DNA from: an uncultured Bacteroides sp.
Lineage (GTDB): Bacteria; Bacteroidota; Bacteroidia; Bacteroidales; Bacteroidaceae
Assembly: GCF_902491285.1 (NCBI RefSeq)
Contig: NZ_CABUHK010000019.1
Coordinates: forward strand, 1-64,000
DNA: 64,000 bases
Reading direction: 5' to 3'
Positions 8,081 to 17,016 of the stretch are shown piece by piece. Position 1 is the stretch's first letter. Each line of letters begins with the position of its first letter. Under the pieces are notes generated by a model, which saw only the letters and a program-made list of their open reading frames with translations, was not told where the DNA came from and ran no database searches. The position numbers were made by a program, and so were the translations under genes.

Positions 8081-10464
8081 GTTTCTGTTAATGACACGTT
8101 ACAACTTTCATTTGCATAATCAATATTCATTTGATCGACGACCATTTCTCTTTTGAGGGAATTTTCGTAAATCCTAGACAGTATCGAAAAGCCACGATTT
8201 AAATTATTACTGTATCTAAATTTAGGAGCTTTATAATGTGTGTAAAGCTTGTCTATTAGTATTTGTTCCGGCAATACATTTTTATCGTGCAACGGACTAT
8301 ATACCGTTTTTAAATAATCGAATTTATCCCCTGATTTGGTAGCGCAATTTGAATAAGACGAAATATTCTTTGCATTTGAATTGATTAGTAGTTCGATGTC
8401 GTCCATTTCTGTAACATTGTTATCGTTTATTACGTTACTATATACTACGTCGGAATCATCCACTACATCGTTAAATATATCGTAAGTTACTTTGCTATTA
8501 GTGTACTTGAATGTGAAATCGGATATATGAAAGGCGTTACAAGGAGAACATCTCCCATCTGTACGATACATTGGATAGCCCCCTAAATGATTTGGAGTGC
8601 CTAATTCTAAATGTATTTTACCGCATAGAATTTTATCATCTGGCAGTTTTATCGCTACGCCGTCCGTTGAATCGTATAGATTAAATCTATAACTAACAGT
8701 ATTCGTTAATCTCTTTTCTTCATCGAAAACTTTGTCACCTTCTTTATTTATATGAACCAAATAGAAACCATCTTTTAGTACACATTCATCATGATACCAT
8801 TTCTCAACAAAAATATCCTCACCGTTTTCCCTATACGCATAAACCTTATTTCTATCAGAAAATCCGCCGGAAGCTTTTTCACCGCTAGTTGAATCATATT
8901 CCCCCTTGCTTACAAATCTCCAATCTCCAAATTCATCTTTATATCTATACCATGTAGCACCTTTATAAGTTAAGTTATGTGTAATCTTATAATAGTCTCG
9001 AGCGACACGATTCGTATAATACTTACTACTTCTCCACATCTCGCCATCATAATAATAATCATCTATATATAACTTACATGGTATTGTAGTATGATTAAAT
9101 CCTGAACCGTACTTAGTATTCGAATATACTTCGTCAGACGTTTTTATTATATCATTCGGAAGAAGAGACGCCGACATTCTATAAGCGATATTTATTATAA
9201 AACATCCCCCTTTAAATAAAGAGTATTCTTCTTTTTGCAGCATTAAACGCGTGCTACTATTTTTCCAAAAATTATCATATTTTTCCAAAAATGAAATACA
9301 GGTTCGCCAACTTAATGAAGAGGGCTCACCTTCTTCTGTTACATAATTATCATACTTTTGCCATACTACACCAGAAGAAATACTATTCATGTTATCAATA
9401 GTAACTTCTTCAATTATTTCATACTCCAATCCAGTTTTTACAGGTTTGGGGTAATACCAATTACTTTTAGATTTAAAAAACGAATTAAGAAGAGTATAAT
9501 TCTTTCCGTCTATATCCCTGCTGGATATATAATATTTGTTAGGTGCAGAGTTTTGATTTATTATATCCTTTTCGTCGTCGAGCAATTCCGGGCATAAGTT
9601 GGTTATCTGATTCATATTAGCAACAACAGATACTTTGTTATACACATCACCAAACGATATACTTCCCGCACTTTCAGATACGCCAATATTACGCACATTC
9701 AATAGTGCGGAAGGGATTGTTATACTTTCACATGTATCGCTTATTCTATCATAAACGAAAAAATGAAGCTCGTCGTTTTTGATAAAATCATAGTCGATCA
9801 TATAATAAGCATCCTGATACTGAATGAACGTCATACCGATATATTTAGAGATTTCTTCTAAAACATCTCTACTATTCATCGGCTCGTTAGCTTCATCAAA
9901 GAAATTTCGTTCATGTATATAAATATCTTCTATCAAAGAAGTAGAAACATCTTTCGAGATTCTATTAGTTTTTTGATAATATAATTTGCTTAAAATCTTT
10001 CCGGGATCGGCAATATCAAGAATATGCATAATAACATCTTTGAAGCTTTTAAAATAGACCTTGGAAGGATCAATATAAGAGTATTTCTTATTTTCCAAAA
10101 CGGAAATAGTATCGATTGCCTGTATCTCCACTATATTAAGCGGAGTTATATAATCGCTCGAATATAAATTAGGACTCATATATCCAAACCACTCTAAAAT
10201 ATCATCCGTTTTATTATATAAACGAACTTCTATATTTTGTCCTTCGGCTGTATAGAGGTCGGACAAGATTCTATCAGTCAATATACTTGTTACCGAATTA
10301 GACATTTTCAACGGTTTGTATAAAGTGTCCGATTCGTATTCAACGCTAAACGGGGCATCCGTTAGGGCGAGTTCTTCGGAATACGTTGCAAATACCGTAT
10401 GAATTTCGATTCTGTATGTCTTGTCCTTTTTGCTATTAAACTCTGAATAATATCGTAACTTCAT
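8077..10464 (-). CDS. Distal tail protein / baseplate hub-like protein
   Basis: The 795-aa protein directly follows the tape measure (4-base overlap), where siphophages encode the distal tail (Dit) and tail-associated (Tal) proteins. The N-terminal 130 residues (beta-rich, TYRIEIHTVFATYSEELAL) resemble a Dit-like platform domain. The rest, rich in Tyr and aromatic residues, may be an extension that builds the tip. No lysozyme or peptidase motif is visible. The name is therefore a positional call. Confidence 0.7.
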   Translation of the reverse strand: MKLRYYSEFNSKKDKTYRIEIHTVFATYSEELALTDAPFSVEYESDTLYKPLKMSNSVTSILTDRILSDLYTAEGQNIEVRLYNKTDDILEWFGYMSPNLYSSDYITPLNIVEIQAIDTISVLENKKYSYIDPSKVYFKSFKDVIMHILDIADPGKILSKLYYQKTNRISKDVSTSLIEDIYIHERNFFDEANEPMNSRDVLEEISKYIGMTFIQYQDAYYMIDYDFIKNDELHFFVYDRISDTCESITIPSALLNVRNIGVSESAGSISFGDVYNKVSVVANMNQITNLCPELLDDEKDIINQNSAPNKYYISSRDIDGKNYTLLNSFFKSKSNWYYPKPVKTGLEYEIIEEVTIDNMNSISSGVVWQKYDNYVTEEGEPSSLSWRTCISFLEKYDNFWKNSSTRLMLQKEEYSLFKGGCFIINIAYRMSASLLPNDIIKTSDEVYSNTKYGSGFNHTTIPCKLYIDDYYYDGEMWRSSKYYTNRVARDYYKITHNLTYKGATWYRYKDEFGDWRFVSKGEYDSTSGEKASGGFSDRNKVYAYRENGEDIFVEKWYHDECVLKDGFYLVHINKEGDKVFDEEKRLTNTVSYRFNLYDSTDGVAIKLPDDKILCGKIHLELGTPNHLGGYPMYRTDGRCSPCNAFHISDFTFKYTNSKVTYDIFNDVVDDSDVVYSNVINDNNVTEMDDIELLINSNAKNISSYSNCATKSGDKFDYLKTVYSPLHDKNVLPEQILIDKLYTHYKAPKFRYSNNLNRGFSILSRIYENSLKREMVVDQMNIDYANESCNVSLTET

Positions 10465-12539
10465 CTTACTTTGCCTTTCTGATTATAATGATTACTCAAA
10501 ACTCCCTCTAAATCTCTTCCATGTATGCGGAACGTTACACTTGCAGGCTGATTTCCATTTCCTGCAGACGGTGCGATCTTTTGCGATAAGGAGCTATACG
10601 ATCCACTATTAAGCATTTGGAATAAGCTGCTTTGTTGCGAACCGTTTAGAATCATCTCGCCTGAATTAAGTAAAGCAGGGACTTTATCGCCTGTAAACGA
10701 TGCGCCTGGAACGATACCGCCTGTTGCGAATTTGGGCATACTAGCCATTGTTGCGATAATCGAAGCAACGGCGGCAATACCTAGGGCTATTCCGGCAAAA
10801 GGTATTCCGGCATGTGCAGACATAGCTTTTGCACCTGCATTAACAACCTCGGCGGTCGTTTCTTCTTGTGTGACAACCGTATCTACTTGCTTTACTCCAA
10901 TCATTCCCGTTATAGCCGGAATAGCTTGCGCGATAGTCATCAGAAGACTCGCTCCCCATTGTAATACGGATGCGGTATTGCTATCAAATGCACCGGATAA
11001 ATTGCCCATAATATCCCCTACCGCCGAAAGCGATTCGGCGTAGCGTTCGTTCATGTCTACATCTTTCTTTTTAAACAAAGGCTTATATTTTGGCAACTTA
11101 AAATTTTTACCTTCTTTCCCATGAGTAGGTACTTTATCGTAAGTTGGCGCAATAGGTACGGACAAAGCGCCGTCTTTCATTTCACCGTGAGCGATTTTAA
11201 ACGCTTCTTGATCGACTACAAATTTGAGATTAATCTTTTTTTGCTCTAGCTCGTTAATTGTCGCTTGGATCGTTGCGCGTGCTTGCATGTCGGTTTCGGC
11301 AATAAGATTCTTATTTAATGCGGACAACTGAATGTTTATCGCCTCTATACTGTTTCCGCTAGTCTTAATCTGCAATTTTATTTTCTTTGCTTCGAGTTCG
11401 TTAATCGTTGCTTTGATAGTCGATTTTGCTTGCACGTCCGTAGTAGCTATAAGTTTATTATTTAGTTTGGCTATTTCGGTGTCATACCATGCGATGGAGT
11501 CTTTTTCAGGTTTTATCTTTGTATCGCTACCACTCCCACCGCCGTTTCGCTTGTTGTAGCTTCCGTTTATTTTTGCGTCTGTATTGGCTACTTCCAATTC
11601 TTTATTAGATACCGCTACTTTAAGACTATTTGCCGTAGCCCTCATTTTTAACGCCTGTGCTATTGCTGACTTTTCGTCGTCTGCTGATTCAACAAACAGC
11701 CGATTTAATTCTCCATAAAGACCAAAGCGGGATTCTTTGTACGCTTTCAATTCCGCGCGAATTTTTCCCGTTTCTTTTGTGTCTACTAGTTGCCCGGAAT
11801 ACGTATCCATGTATTGCGAATCCGTGATTCTCTTTTCGTATGCAGATAGCCGTGCGCTGTGATCTGATTTTATTTTCTCAATCCCCGCCCTATTACTATC
11901 TTTTAGAAGATAATCCCACATCTCCCTAGAAACATTATGCCCAAATCCGTTTTTTGAAATGTCAGCCTGTAAAGCAGTATAGGAAGTATCAGTATTGGCA
12001 GTCGCTAATGATTGCTGCAAAGTTGCCATCTGCATAAGATATTCCTTTGCTTTGGCCAAATGTTTATTGCGTTCCTCATCGCTTATATTGCGCGCTTTTG
12101 CCGCATTCAGTTCAAGCTGATATTTTGTATTAAGATCGTCTACCTCTGCTTTATTAAATAAAGTTTTTGTACCCAAATTATCTAAGGCGACGGATAAATC
12201 CCCGGCTTTGTCTATAACGTTTTGCAAGTTAGAAAGAAAGCCATCAAAGTTTCCTAATGTTATGCTAGAAAAAAAAGAATCAACACTCGCCTTTGCTTGA
12301 TCCATCATTTTAACATAAGCATCTCCCGTTGTTTGTGAGCTATTAATAACTTTCATTAATCCCTCGTATGCTCCCATAGCTACACCGATAGTCCCGGCAA
12401 ACTTAACGATACCCGCTCCGGCTGTTTTAGCCATATTGCTAATACCGCCCTGAAAGTTATTAACGCCCTTCTTTGACTTCTCTAAATTCGCGTCGAAGTC
12501 ATTCGTTTTTAATAATAATCTTGTTACTATATCAGACAT
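10461..12539 (-). CDS. Tail tape measure protein
   Basis: The 692-aa protein sets tail length and is ejected with DNA. The N-terminus has the MSDIV...FDANLEKSKKGV layout common in this family, followed by a short hydrophobic, Gly/Ala-rich segment. The middle is helical, with two copies of a roughly 45-residue repeat (TDxQAxxTIxATINELExKKI). The C-terminal 200 residues contain hydrophobic helices and the motif KFATGGIVPGASFTGDKVPALLNSGEMIL, given here only to its key part, typical of tape-measure C-termini. At about 0.15 nm per residue the tail would be near 100 nm. It overlaps the tail chaperone frame by 8 bases. Confidence 0.9.
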   Translation of the reverse strand: MSDIVTRLLLKTNDFDANLEKSKKGVNNFQGGISNMAKTAGAGIVKFAGTIGVAMGAYEGLMKVINSSQTTGDAYVKMMDQAKASVDSFFSSITLGNFDGFLSNLQNVIDKAGDLSVALDNLGTKTLFNKAEVDDLNTKYQLELNAAKARNISDEERNKHLAKAKEYLMQMATLQQSLATANTDTSYTALQADISKNGFGHNVSREMWDYLLKDSNRAGIEKIKSDHSARLSAYEKRITDSQYMDTYSGQLVDTKETGKIRAELKAYKESRFGLYGELNRLFVESADDEKSAIAQALKMRATANSLKVAVSNKELEVANTDAKINGSYNKRNGGGSGSDTKIKPEKDSIAWYDTEIAKLNNKLIATTDVQAKSTIKATINELEAKKIKLQIKTSGNSIEAINIQLSALNKNLIAETDMQARATIQATINELEQKKINLKFVVDQEAFKIAHGEMKDGALSVPIAPTYDKVPTHGKEGKNFKLPKYKPLFKKKDVDMNERYAESLSAVGDIMGNLSGAFDSNTASVLQWGASLLMTIAQAIPAITGMIGVKQVDTVVTQEETTAEVVNAGAKAMSAHAGIPFAGIALGIAAVASIIATMASMPKFATGGIVPGASFTGDKVPALLNSGEMILNGSQQSSLFQMLNSGSYSSLSQKIAPSAGNGNQPASVTFRIHGRDLEGVLSNHYNQKGKVR

Positions 12540-13181
12540 CTTTATTCGTGTTTAATTGTGATTCATATTCTTTTGCCTTAGCTCGTAATCGCTTCATTTC
12601 TTCATCCGTTACGCTCGTATCCTTCTTTTCCTCTTCATCCCACGGGAACCGGAGTATATCGGTTTGCTTTAGCGTTTTAGTGCTATTCGATTGCGCTATA
12701 ATGAAACCTAACAATCTAGTTTGTTCCCACGCTTCCCGATTGCGTCGGTTCAATCCGTCTATAAACGATTCAACCTCGATAAAGTCCATTTTATCGAGGA
12801 AGTAATCGGGAGCGATGCCGCCTTCTCCGACAACACGCGAATAGAGTTCGCGAATACTTACTGCTTTCGTTTCCGCGTCGTCACCTTCTTTTTTTTTACG
12901 TCATTTCCTGCCATCTGCGAACGTAGCTTGATTTCATTCAAAATAAACTCTTTGAATTGCTCGAATAGGGTCAAGTCATTTTCGCATAATTCGATAAATT
13001 CCTCAAATTCCATTTTGAACGATTCCTGATTAGCGGCAAGCAGGAACGAGTAAAACAAAAGAAACTCGTCTAACATCTTTCCGAACTGAAACGGATAGCC
13101 GGATATAGATTCGAATACAAAGAACGCACGGAGCGTATATTTCAAGATATAATCTTTTCCGTTAAGTGATATTGTTTTCAT
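12532..13181 (-). CDS. Tail assembly chaperone GT fusion via -1 frameshift
   Basis: The -1 frame is open without a stop from the slippery run at 12888-12897 to 12532. It encodes about 120 more residues after the first 95 or so residues of the G protein. An internal Met at 12789 could start a separate 85-aa protein, but the open frame reaches back well beyond it to the A-run. A zero-frame short form plus a -1 long form, encoded just before the tape measure, is the classic tail chaperone arrangement (lambda G/GT). The long form would recruit the tape measure and the short form the tube protein. Frameshifting itself is predicted, not observed. Confidence 0.78.
12858..13181 (-). CDS. Tail assembly chaperone, short form (G-like)
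   Basis: The 107-aa protein follows the major tail protein by 40 bases and starts MKTISLNGKDYILKY, typical of this chaperone group. The zero-frame ends in a Lys/Arg-rich tail encoded at the slippery A-run. Together with the -1 product it would coat the tape measure before the tube polymerises. Confidence 0.82.
   Translation of the reverse strand: MKTISLNGKDYILKYTLRAFFVFESISGYPFQFGKMLDEFLLFYSFLLAANQESFKMEFEEFIELCENDLTLFEQFKEFILNEIKLRSQMAGNDVKKKKVTTRKRKQ
12888..12897 (-). promoter_or_regulatory. -1 ribosomal frameshift site (A9G)
   Basis: On the minus strand nine A residues are followed by G, giving the canonical heptamer A-AAA-AAG in the zero frame. It lies about 30 bases before the zero-frame stop (12858-12860). 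The -1 frame continues open into the 12532 frame. No clear downstream hairpin was worked out by eye. Confidence 0.75.
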
Positions 13182-13198
13182 TGAATAGTTGCTTTAGA

Positions 13199-13217
13199 GG
13201 GCGGCAAAACGCCGCCC
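13199..13217. terminator. Hairpin after the major tail gene
   Basis: A GC-rich perfect 7-bp stem (GGGCGGC/GCCGCCC) with a 5-base loop lies between the tail tube and chaperone genes. No U-run follows, so it may attenuate or stabilise mRNA and favour tail tube expression rather than stop transcription fully. Confidence 0.55.
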
Positions 13218-13221
13218 ATGA

Positions 13222-13677
13222 TTACTTACTGGCTGCTTCTTTAGTTAGCGCCCCGGTTCCTTCGAAAGAAATTGAGAATGTCGCTTTATCCCCGTCCGGT
13301 GCATTTGCTTCCAGTGAAGTAATTACAGCCTTTCCGGTATATGCACCATTCGCAAGCGTCCAACCTGCGGCGGGCATTTCATTAACATCGGGATTGCCTA
13401 CAATACCGAATTTCAGTGTTACGGGCTTATGTGCGATAAACAACGCAAACAATTTATCGTAACTATTTGCGTCTGCGTCCGCGCTAAATACGTTTTCACT
13501 TGAAGCGTTCCAAGAAAGTTTCTTGATGTCCTTCTCCGTCCAGATGCCCGAATCTTTGCTTTGTGTGTCGATTGTTTCAGCAGACAAACCCAGTTTGCAG
13601 GAAGTCGCCAAAGCTAACGCTTTAGCTTCTACAAATAACATCATGTCTTTGCCTAATACTGCCGTTGCTTTACTCAT
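13222..13677 (-). CDS. Major tail tube protein
   Basis: The 151-aa protein is expected to form the tail tube. The sequence matches the TP901-1-like tube family in length and layout: an N-terminal strand with KDMMLFVEAKALALATS, a central IWTEKDIKKLSWNASSENVF segment, and a C-terminal strand ATFSISFEGTGAL. Its position, between the tail-completion protein and the frameshifted chaperone, is the standard one. A hairpin follows the stop, as is common after abundant structural genes. Confidence 0.88.
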   Translation of the reverse strand: MSKATAVLGKDMMLFVEAKALALATSCKLGLSAETIDTQSKDSGIWTEKDIKKLSWNASSENVFSADADANSYDKLFALFIAHKPVTLKFGIVGNPDVNEMPAAGWTLANGAYTGKAVITSLEANAPDGDKATFSISFEGTGALTKEAASK

Positions 13678-13702
13678 AATTTTATCGTGTTTTAGTTATT
13701 AA

Positions 13703-14089
13703 TTATTCAGTTTTAAAAGAGAAAACGAGGTGTTGAATGAAAGTATCTTCGATAAAATCCTCGTCTGCACTCATTAGGTTAGCGTCTATTACATTGAAGT
13801 TGTCATATTGCCCGCGTTTGTTTTCGAGCGCCTTACGCACTTCTTCGGCAATGGTGACAGCATTTAAATAGTTATCACTAGCTACGACAACCTCAACCGA
13901 AACAGTATCGCCCGTGCCATATCTATCTTTCGTATATTCTGGAACCAGAGAACTACGCTTGTAGATAACGAACGGAAAAGATGTTTCCGTTTTGGTCGAG
14001 ATAGCATATATTTTATCAGAAACCAATTTTGCCAACTCTGTAGAGTCGCTTAATCTCTTATATACGTGTGCGCCTATTGATAAACTCAT
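13703..14089 (-). CDS. Tail completion protein (DUF3168)
   Basis: The 128-aa protein matches the DUF3168 tail-terminator group in length and pattern: an N-terminal helix (HVYKRLSDSTELAKLV), then FPFVIYKRSS and a final QHLVFSF strand. These proteins cap the tail tube for joining to the head. The start overlaps the gp10-like gene's stop by 4 bases. Confidence 0.85.
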   Translation of the reverse strand: MSLSIGAHVYKRLSDSTELAKLVSDKIYAISTKTETSFPFVIYKRSSLVPEYTKDRYGTGDTVSVEVVVASDNYLNAVTIAEEVRKALENKRGQYDNFNVIDANLMSADEDFIEDTFIQHLVFSFKTE

Positions 14090-14589
14090 TTCTTTTTATT
14101 TGCTACTTTCATTATAGAATCAATAATATTTTTCTCTAGTGAGTTCTCTGCTTCTTTCTGCTTCGATTTGACCGCATTAGAAAAGAAGTGGGAAGCATTT
14201 ATAATACCCCTATTCGCTCCTTTTTTGGTAGCTCGTTCTTTTGTTCCTGATTCGAACCATTTCAACATATAAGCGCGTGATCCCTTTTTACGGCGGTCGA
14301 TCAAGTCAACCCGTGCACCGGAAGCATTGCGATAAACCGCTACGTTTATTTCGTTCTTTAACGGTTTGAACGATACGCCATTCTTAGAACTGCTAAATTC
14401 TGCATCAGTAACAGCGGAAATTAAATTTTCCTGCGCCTGTTTACGAATGATAAGAATCGATTTTCTAAGAGCGGAGGAAATAGCCTTCTTTGCTTCTTTA
14501 TCGTTCAACCGCTTAAGTAGCTCGTTTACTCGCGTTGCATCCACTTCGACGCGATACAAGTTGCGCCCGGTGTAATTGTCGTTACTCAT
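14086..14589 (-). CDS. HK97 gp10-like tail/connector protein
   Basis: The 167-aa protein resembles the HK97-gp10 family: an N-terminal NELLKRLNDKEAKKAISSALRKS helix, of which the key part is L-x-x-L...A-x-x-x-A-L-R, and a later W-F-E-x-G-T motif (KWFESGTKERATK). It acts at the head-tail joint or as a tail-side connector. It lies between the head adaptor and tail terminator genes and overlaps both by a few bases. Confidence 0.85.
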   Translation of the reverse strand: MSNDNYTGRNLYRVEVDATRVNELLKRLNDKEAKKAISSALRKSILIIRKQAQENLISAVTDAEFSSSKNGVSFKPLKNEINVAVYRNASGARVDLIDRRKKGSRAYMLKWFESGTKERATKKGANRGIINASHFFSNAVKSKQKEAENSLEKNIIDSIMKVANKKK

Positions 14590-14899
14590 TGATTACCTCC
14601 GCTTCTATAACCGTTGCTTGTTGCTTCCGGTCGTGATTGATAGATAGAATCTTGTATTTCTGCCCGTCGTATTCGATTCGCATTTTAGCGTTAATCTCTT
14701 TGCAGATGCGAATCATTATTGTATTAACGGTCGTATTATATATCTCGCCGTTCGCTTCTTTACGTGCACCCGACTTAAAGCGAATGTATGCGCGTTTATC
14801 GAATACTTTCACCCAACTTTCAGACGTGCCGCCCAGATTATCGCGCTTTGACTCGCTACGGTAAAAGCCGATCATTTCGTTTAATAATCCCGCTTGCAT
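14582..14899 (-). CDS. Head-tail adaptor / head closure protein
   Basis: The 105-aa beta-rich protein has the features of the SPP1 gp16-like head-tail joining family: an N-terminal GLLNEMIGFYR segment, a central W-V-x-V-F-D-x-R-A-x-I segment, and the ending YDGQKYKILSI...A-x-V-I. It closes the head after packaging. It overlaps the connector gene by one base and the gp10-like gene by eight. Confidence 0.84.
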   Translation of the reverse strand: MQAGLLNEMIGFYRSESKRDNLGGTSESWVKVFDKRAYIRFKSGARKEANGEIYNTTVNTIMIRICKEINAKMRIEYDGQKYKILSINHDRKQQATVIEAEVINE

Positions 14900-15201
14900 T
14901 ACGTGTATCGTTTTAAAGGTTGAAGTAGTAGTTCTACGTGTCCCGGAATAACTTGCGGCGTGGCGAATGTTACCGATTCACGGTTTGCGTAGTAATTCGC
15001 TATGAGTATGCGGATTGCGTGCCAGATACGCCGATCTATCTTCGCGTCCTTAACGTAAGTATCTAGCGGATTATTTAGATACGATTCGATAAGAAGTTGA
15101 ACAGGTTCGATAAGTCCGGTTATATATGTATCGTCAGTGTCGAAATCGACGTTTAAATGCTGTTTAAGCTCTTCAAGTGTTACGTATTGCGCCATATTCA
15201 A
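14899..15201 (-). CDS. Head-tail connector (gp6-like)
   Basis: The 100-aa helical protein has the common connector pattern: VTLEELKQHLNVDFDTDD near the start, a loop (YITGLIEPVQLLIESYL) and a final helix ending in VELLLQPLKRY. Proteins of this family form a ring under the portal. It lies downstream of the capsid gene, separated by a hairpin. Confidence 0.87.
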   Translation of the reverse strand: MNMAQYVTLEELKQHLNVDFDTDDTYITGLIEPVQLLIESYLNNPLDTYVKDAKIDRRIWHAIRILIANYYANRESVTFATPQVIPGHVELLLQPLKRYT

Positions 15202-15209
15202 GTAATTAA

Positions 15210-15243
15210 GAAAGGGCTAAGGCAGTGAAGCCAAAGCCCTTTC
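15210..15243. terminator. Hairpin between capsid and connector genes
   Basis: A stem made of AAAGGGCT and AGCCCTTT, with an inner GGC/GCC pair block, lies 20 bases after the capsid stop. It probably reduces read-through so that capsid is made in excess over the connectors. Confidence 0.65.
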
Positions 15244-15263
15244 AGTATCAATATCAAATAATA

Positions 15264-16394
15264 TTAAGCCACTTTCTTCTTTGCGATGGCAAAGGCTTCC
15301 GGGCGAGCTACAACAATATCATAATCAGTATTCAACACAAAGTTTACGATATTACTTTTCGCTCCGGTGTACGGGTCTATCACTAGATCCATGTCGCCAA
15401 ACTGACCGATAGCAGCGTTAGAGAATACACCGAATCCGATAGAATCAGCATCCATGTAGTTAGTAACGAGAACCGGATAGCCATTTACCATACCGTTTTG
15501 ACAAATCATTTCAGCAGCCCCCGCCGCTTTGGGAGTAGACTTCAAAGCGCCATACACTTTCGGGGTGCAAACGTAGGCGGCTGTACCGTCCGTAACATCT
15601 ACGCCCGCATCCATAACGGTAGATTCAAGTGCAACAATATTCGCGAATGTCAATGCGGAAGTATATTCTACGTCCGGTTTTGCTTTTACAAACACGCCAT
15701 TACTTGCACTAGATAACGCCGTTCCCGAAAACATCCATTTATTCAAAGCACGGGCGACACCGAGCGAAATTTGCTTCAAAACGACATCCTGCAAAGAATA
15801 ATTCGTTTGATTGATTGCACGTTTTGATACCGGGATAGAAATAGATACACGTTTGGGGGAAGCCTTGATTTTGTCGATATTCAACTCGGTATCAGTAACC
15901 GTAACATTTTCACCCTGAATTGTTGCTTCAACAGCCGCCAATGTTGGGAAAACAAGATCGCCCACGAGCCCGCTTTGCATTTTGATACCGAGCTTATCAA
16001 TAATCAAGCCTTTTTCTAACGGTTCAATGATTTCACCGATTGTAACCGGAACCATGCTAGCCGCATCGGCTGTATCTGTAACAGTCACCGCACGTTCTAC
16101 AACTTTAATACCGCCTTCCGATACTACTCCGTTGTATTCTTCCAAAGAACGATGATTCACGACGTCAAAAACAGCCTGTGAAAACAACACTCGACGGTCT
16201 GACACCAACCCCGCGTTAATATCTTCAAGCGCACGGCGTTCGACTTTCATTTCCAAAAGTTCTTTCTTTGTTTTCAACTGCTCGAACTGCTCCTTTTCGT
16301 TTGCATCAAGTGCTCTCTTTTCGGCTTCTGCTTTATCCAACATAGCGCGCATTTGCTCTTTATATTGAGCAATAGTTTCAAATTCTTTTCTCAT
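15264..16394 (-). CDS. HK97-fold major capsid protein
   Basis: The 376-aa protein forms the icosahedral head. The first 75 or so residues are a charged coiled-coil scaffolding (delta) domain, expected to be removed by the protease encoded just upstream. The rest has HK97-fold hallmarks: an N-arm and E-loop with SMVPVTIGEIIEPLEKG-type sequence (key part VPxxIxxxIIxPLE), a P-domain helix (VSIPVSKRAINQ), and a C-terminal FGVFSNAAIGQFGDMDLV segment, shortened here. It lies 3 bases after the protease gene. Confidence 0.92.
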   Translation of the reverse strand: MRKEFETIAQYKEQMRAMLDKAEAEKRALDANEKEQFEQLKTKKELLEMKVERRALEDINAGLVSDRRVLFSQAVFDVVNHRSLEEYNGVVSEGGIKVVERAVTVTDTADAASMVPVTIGEIIEPLEKGLIIDKLGIKMQSGLVGDLVFPTLAAVEATIQGENVTVTDTELNIDKIKASPKRVSISIPVSKRAINQTNYSLQDVVLKQISLGVARALNKWMFSGTALSSASNGVFVKAKPDVEYTSALTFANIVALESTVMDAGVDVTDGTAAYVCTPKVYGALKSTPKAAGAAEMICQNGMVNGYPVLVTNYMDADSIGFGVFSNAAIGQFGDMDLVIDPYTGAKSNIVNFVLNTDYDIVVARPEAFAIAKKKVA

Positions 16395-16397
16395 GTT

Positions 16398-16997
16398 TTA
16401 AATTGATTTACGTAAATTATTAAGTTCATCTAAATAGTCTCTATTTTCGCCGGACAACTCCGCTATCGCATCGTCCATACTACGAACGGTTACATCCGTT
16501 CCGTAAAAAGCAGGATCAACAACAGGCGATATATCGGAAATTCTATCAATCTTGTGCACGGCACGAAGTAACATCCCGTCTTTCATAGAATATGAAACTT
16601 TGGTTTTGTCCTTTTCATTTAAAGCGTACGCAAAGGATGAACCGAAAATATCACCGCGTTTAATCATTTCTACGGCGAAATCTCCGTCGGGAGTACTAGG
16701 AGCCTCAAACCTGTATTTTAGTCCGTAATCATCAAGTTCGAGCGACAAAGTGCCCGCACCGCGATTAGAGCGGGCTAATAATCTTTGTTTATTGTGATCC
16801 AACAGGGCTTTAACATCGCTATTACGCAACAATTCTTCTGTTATAGCTCCTTTTTCGATTACCTCAACAAAGGCGCGTTGCTTTTCCCTGTCGTACAATA
16901 CGCGGCTTTCCTGACCGAATACCACGGCGTAACCTTCGATTATTCTTCCGTCTCCAACTTTAGGAGCGCCTAGCTCTGTATAACTTCGTATTTCCAT
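16398..16997 (-). CDS. HK97-family prohead protease
   Basis: The 199-aa U35-type serine protease matures the capsid. The family's His is seen in LLDHNKQRLLAR and the Ser in FGSSFAY; the intervening LDDYGLKYRFEAPSTPDGD strand also matches. A conserved start (EGYAVVFG) is present. It lies between portal and capsid genes, as in most HK97-type phages. Confidence 0.92.
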   Translation of the reverse strand: MEIRSYTELGAPKVGDGRIIEGYAVVFGQESRVLYDREKQRAFVEVIEKGAITEELLRNSDVKALLDHNKQRLLARSNRGAGTLSLELDDYGLKYRFEAPSTPDGDFAVEMIKRGDIFGSSFAYALNEKDKTKVSYSMKDGMLLRAVHKIDRISDISPVVDPAFYGTDVTVRSMDDAIAELSGENRDYLDELNNLRKSI

Positions 16998-17016
16998 TTT
17001 TACAAGTATCGTTTTA

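Noticed and set aside
5750..8156. Several plus-strand frames opposite the large tail protein
   Set aside because: They are antisense shadows of the long minus-strand gene, with no coding features.
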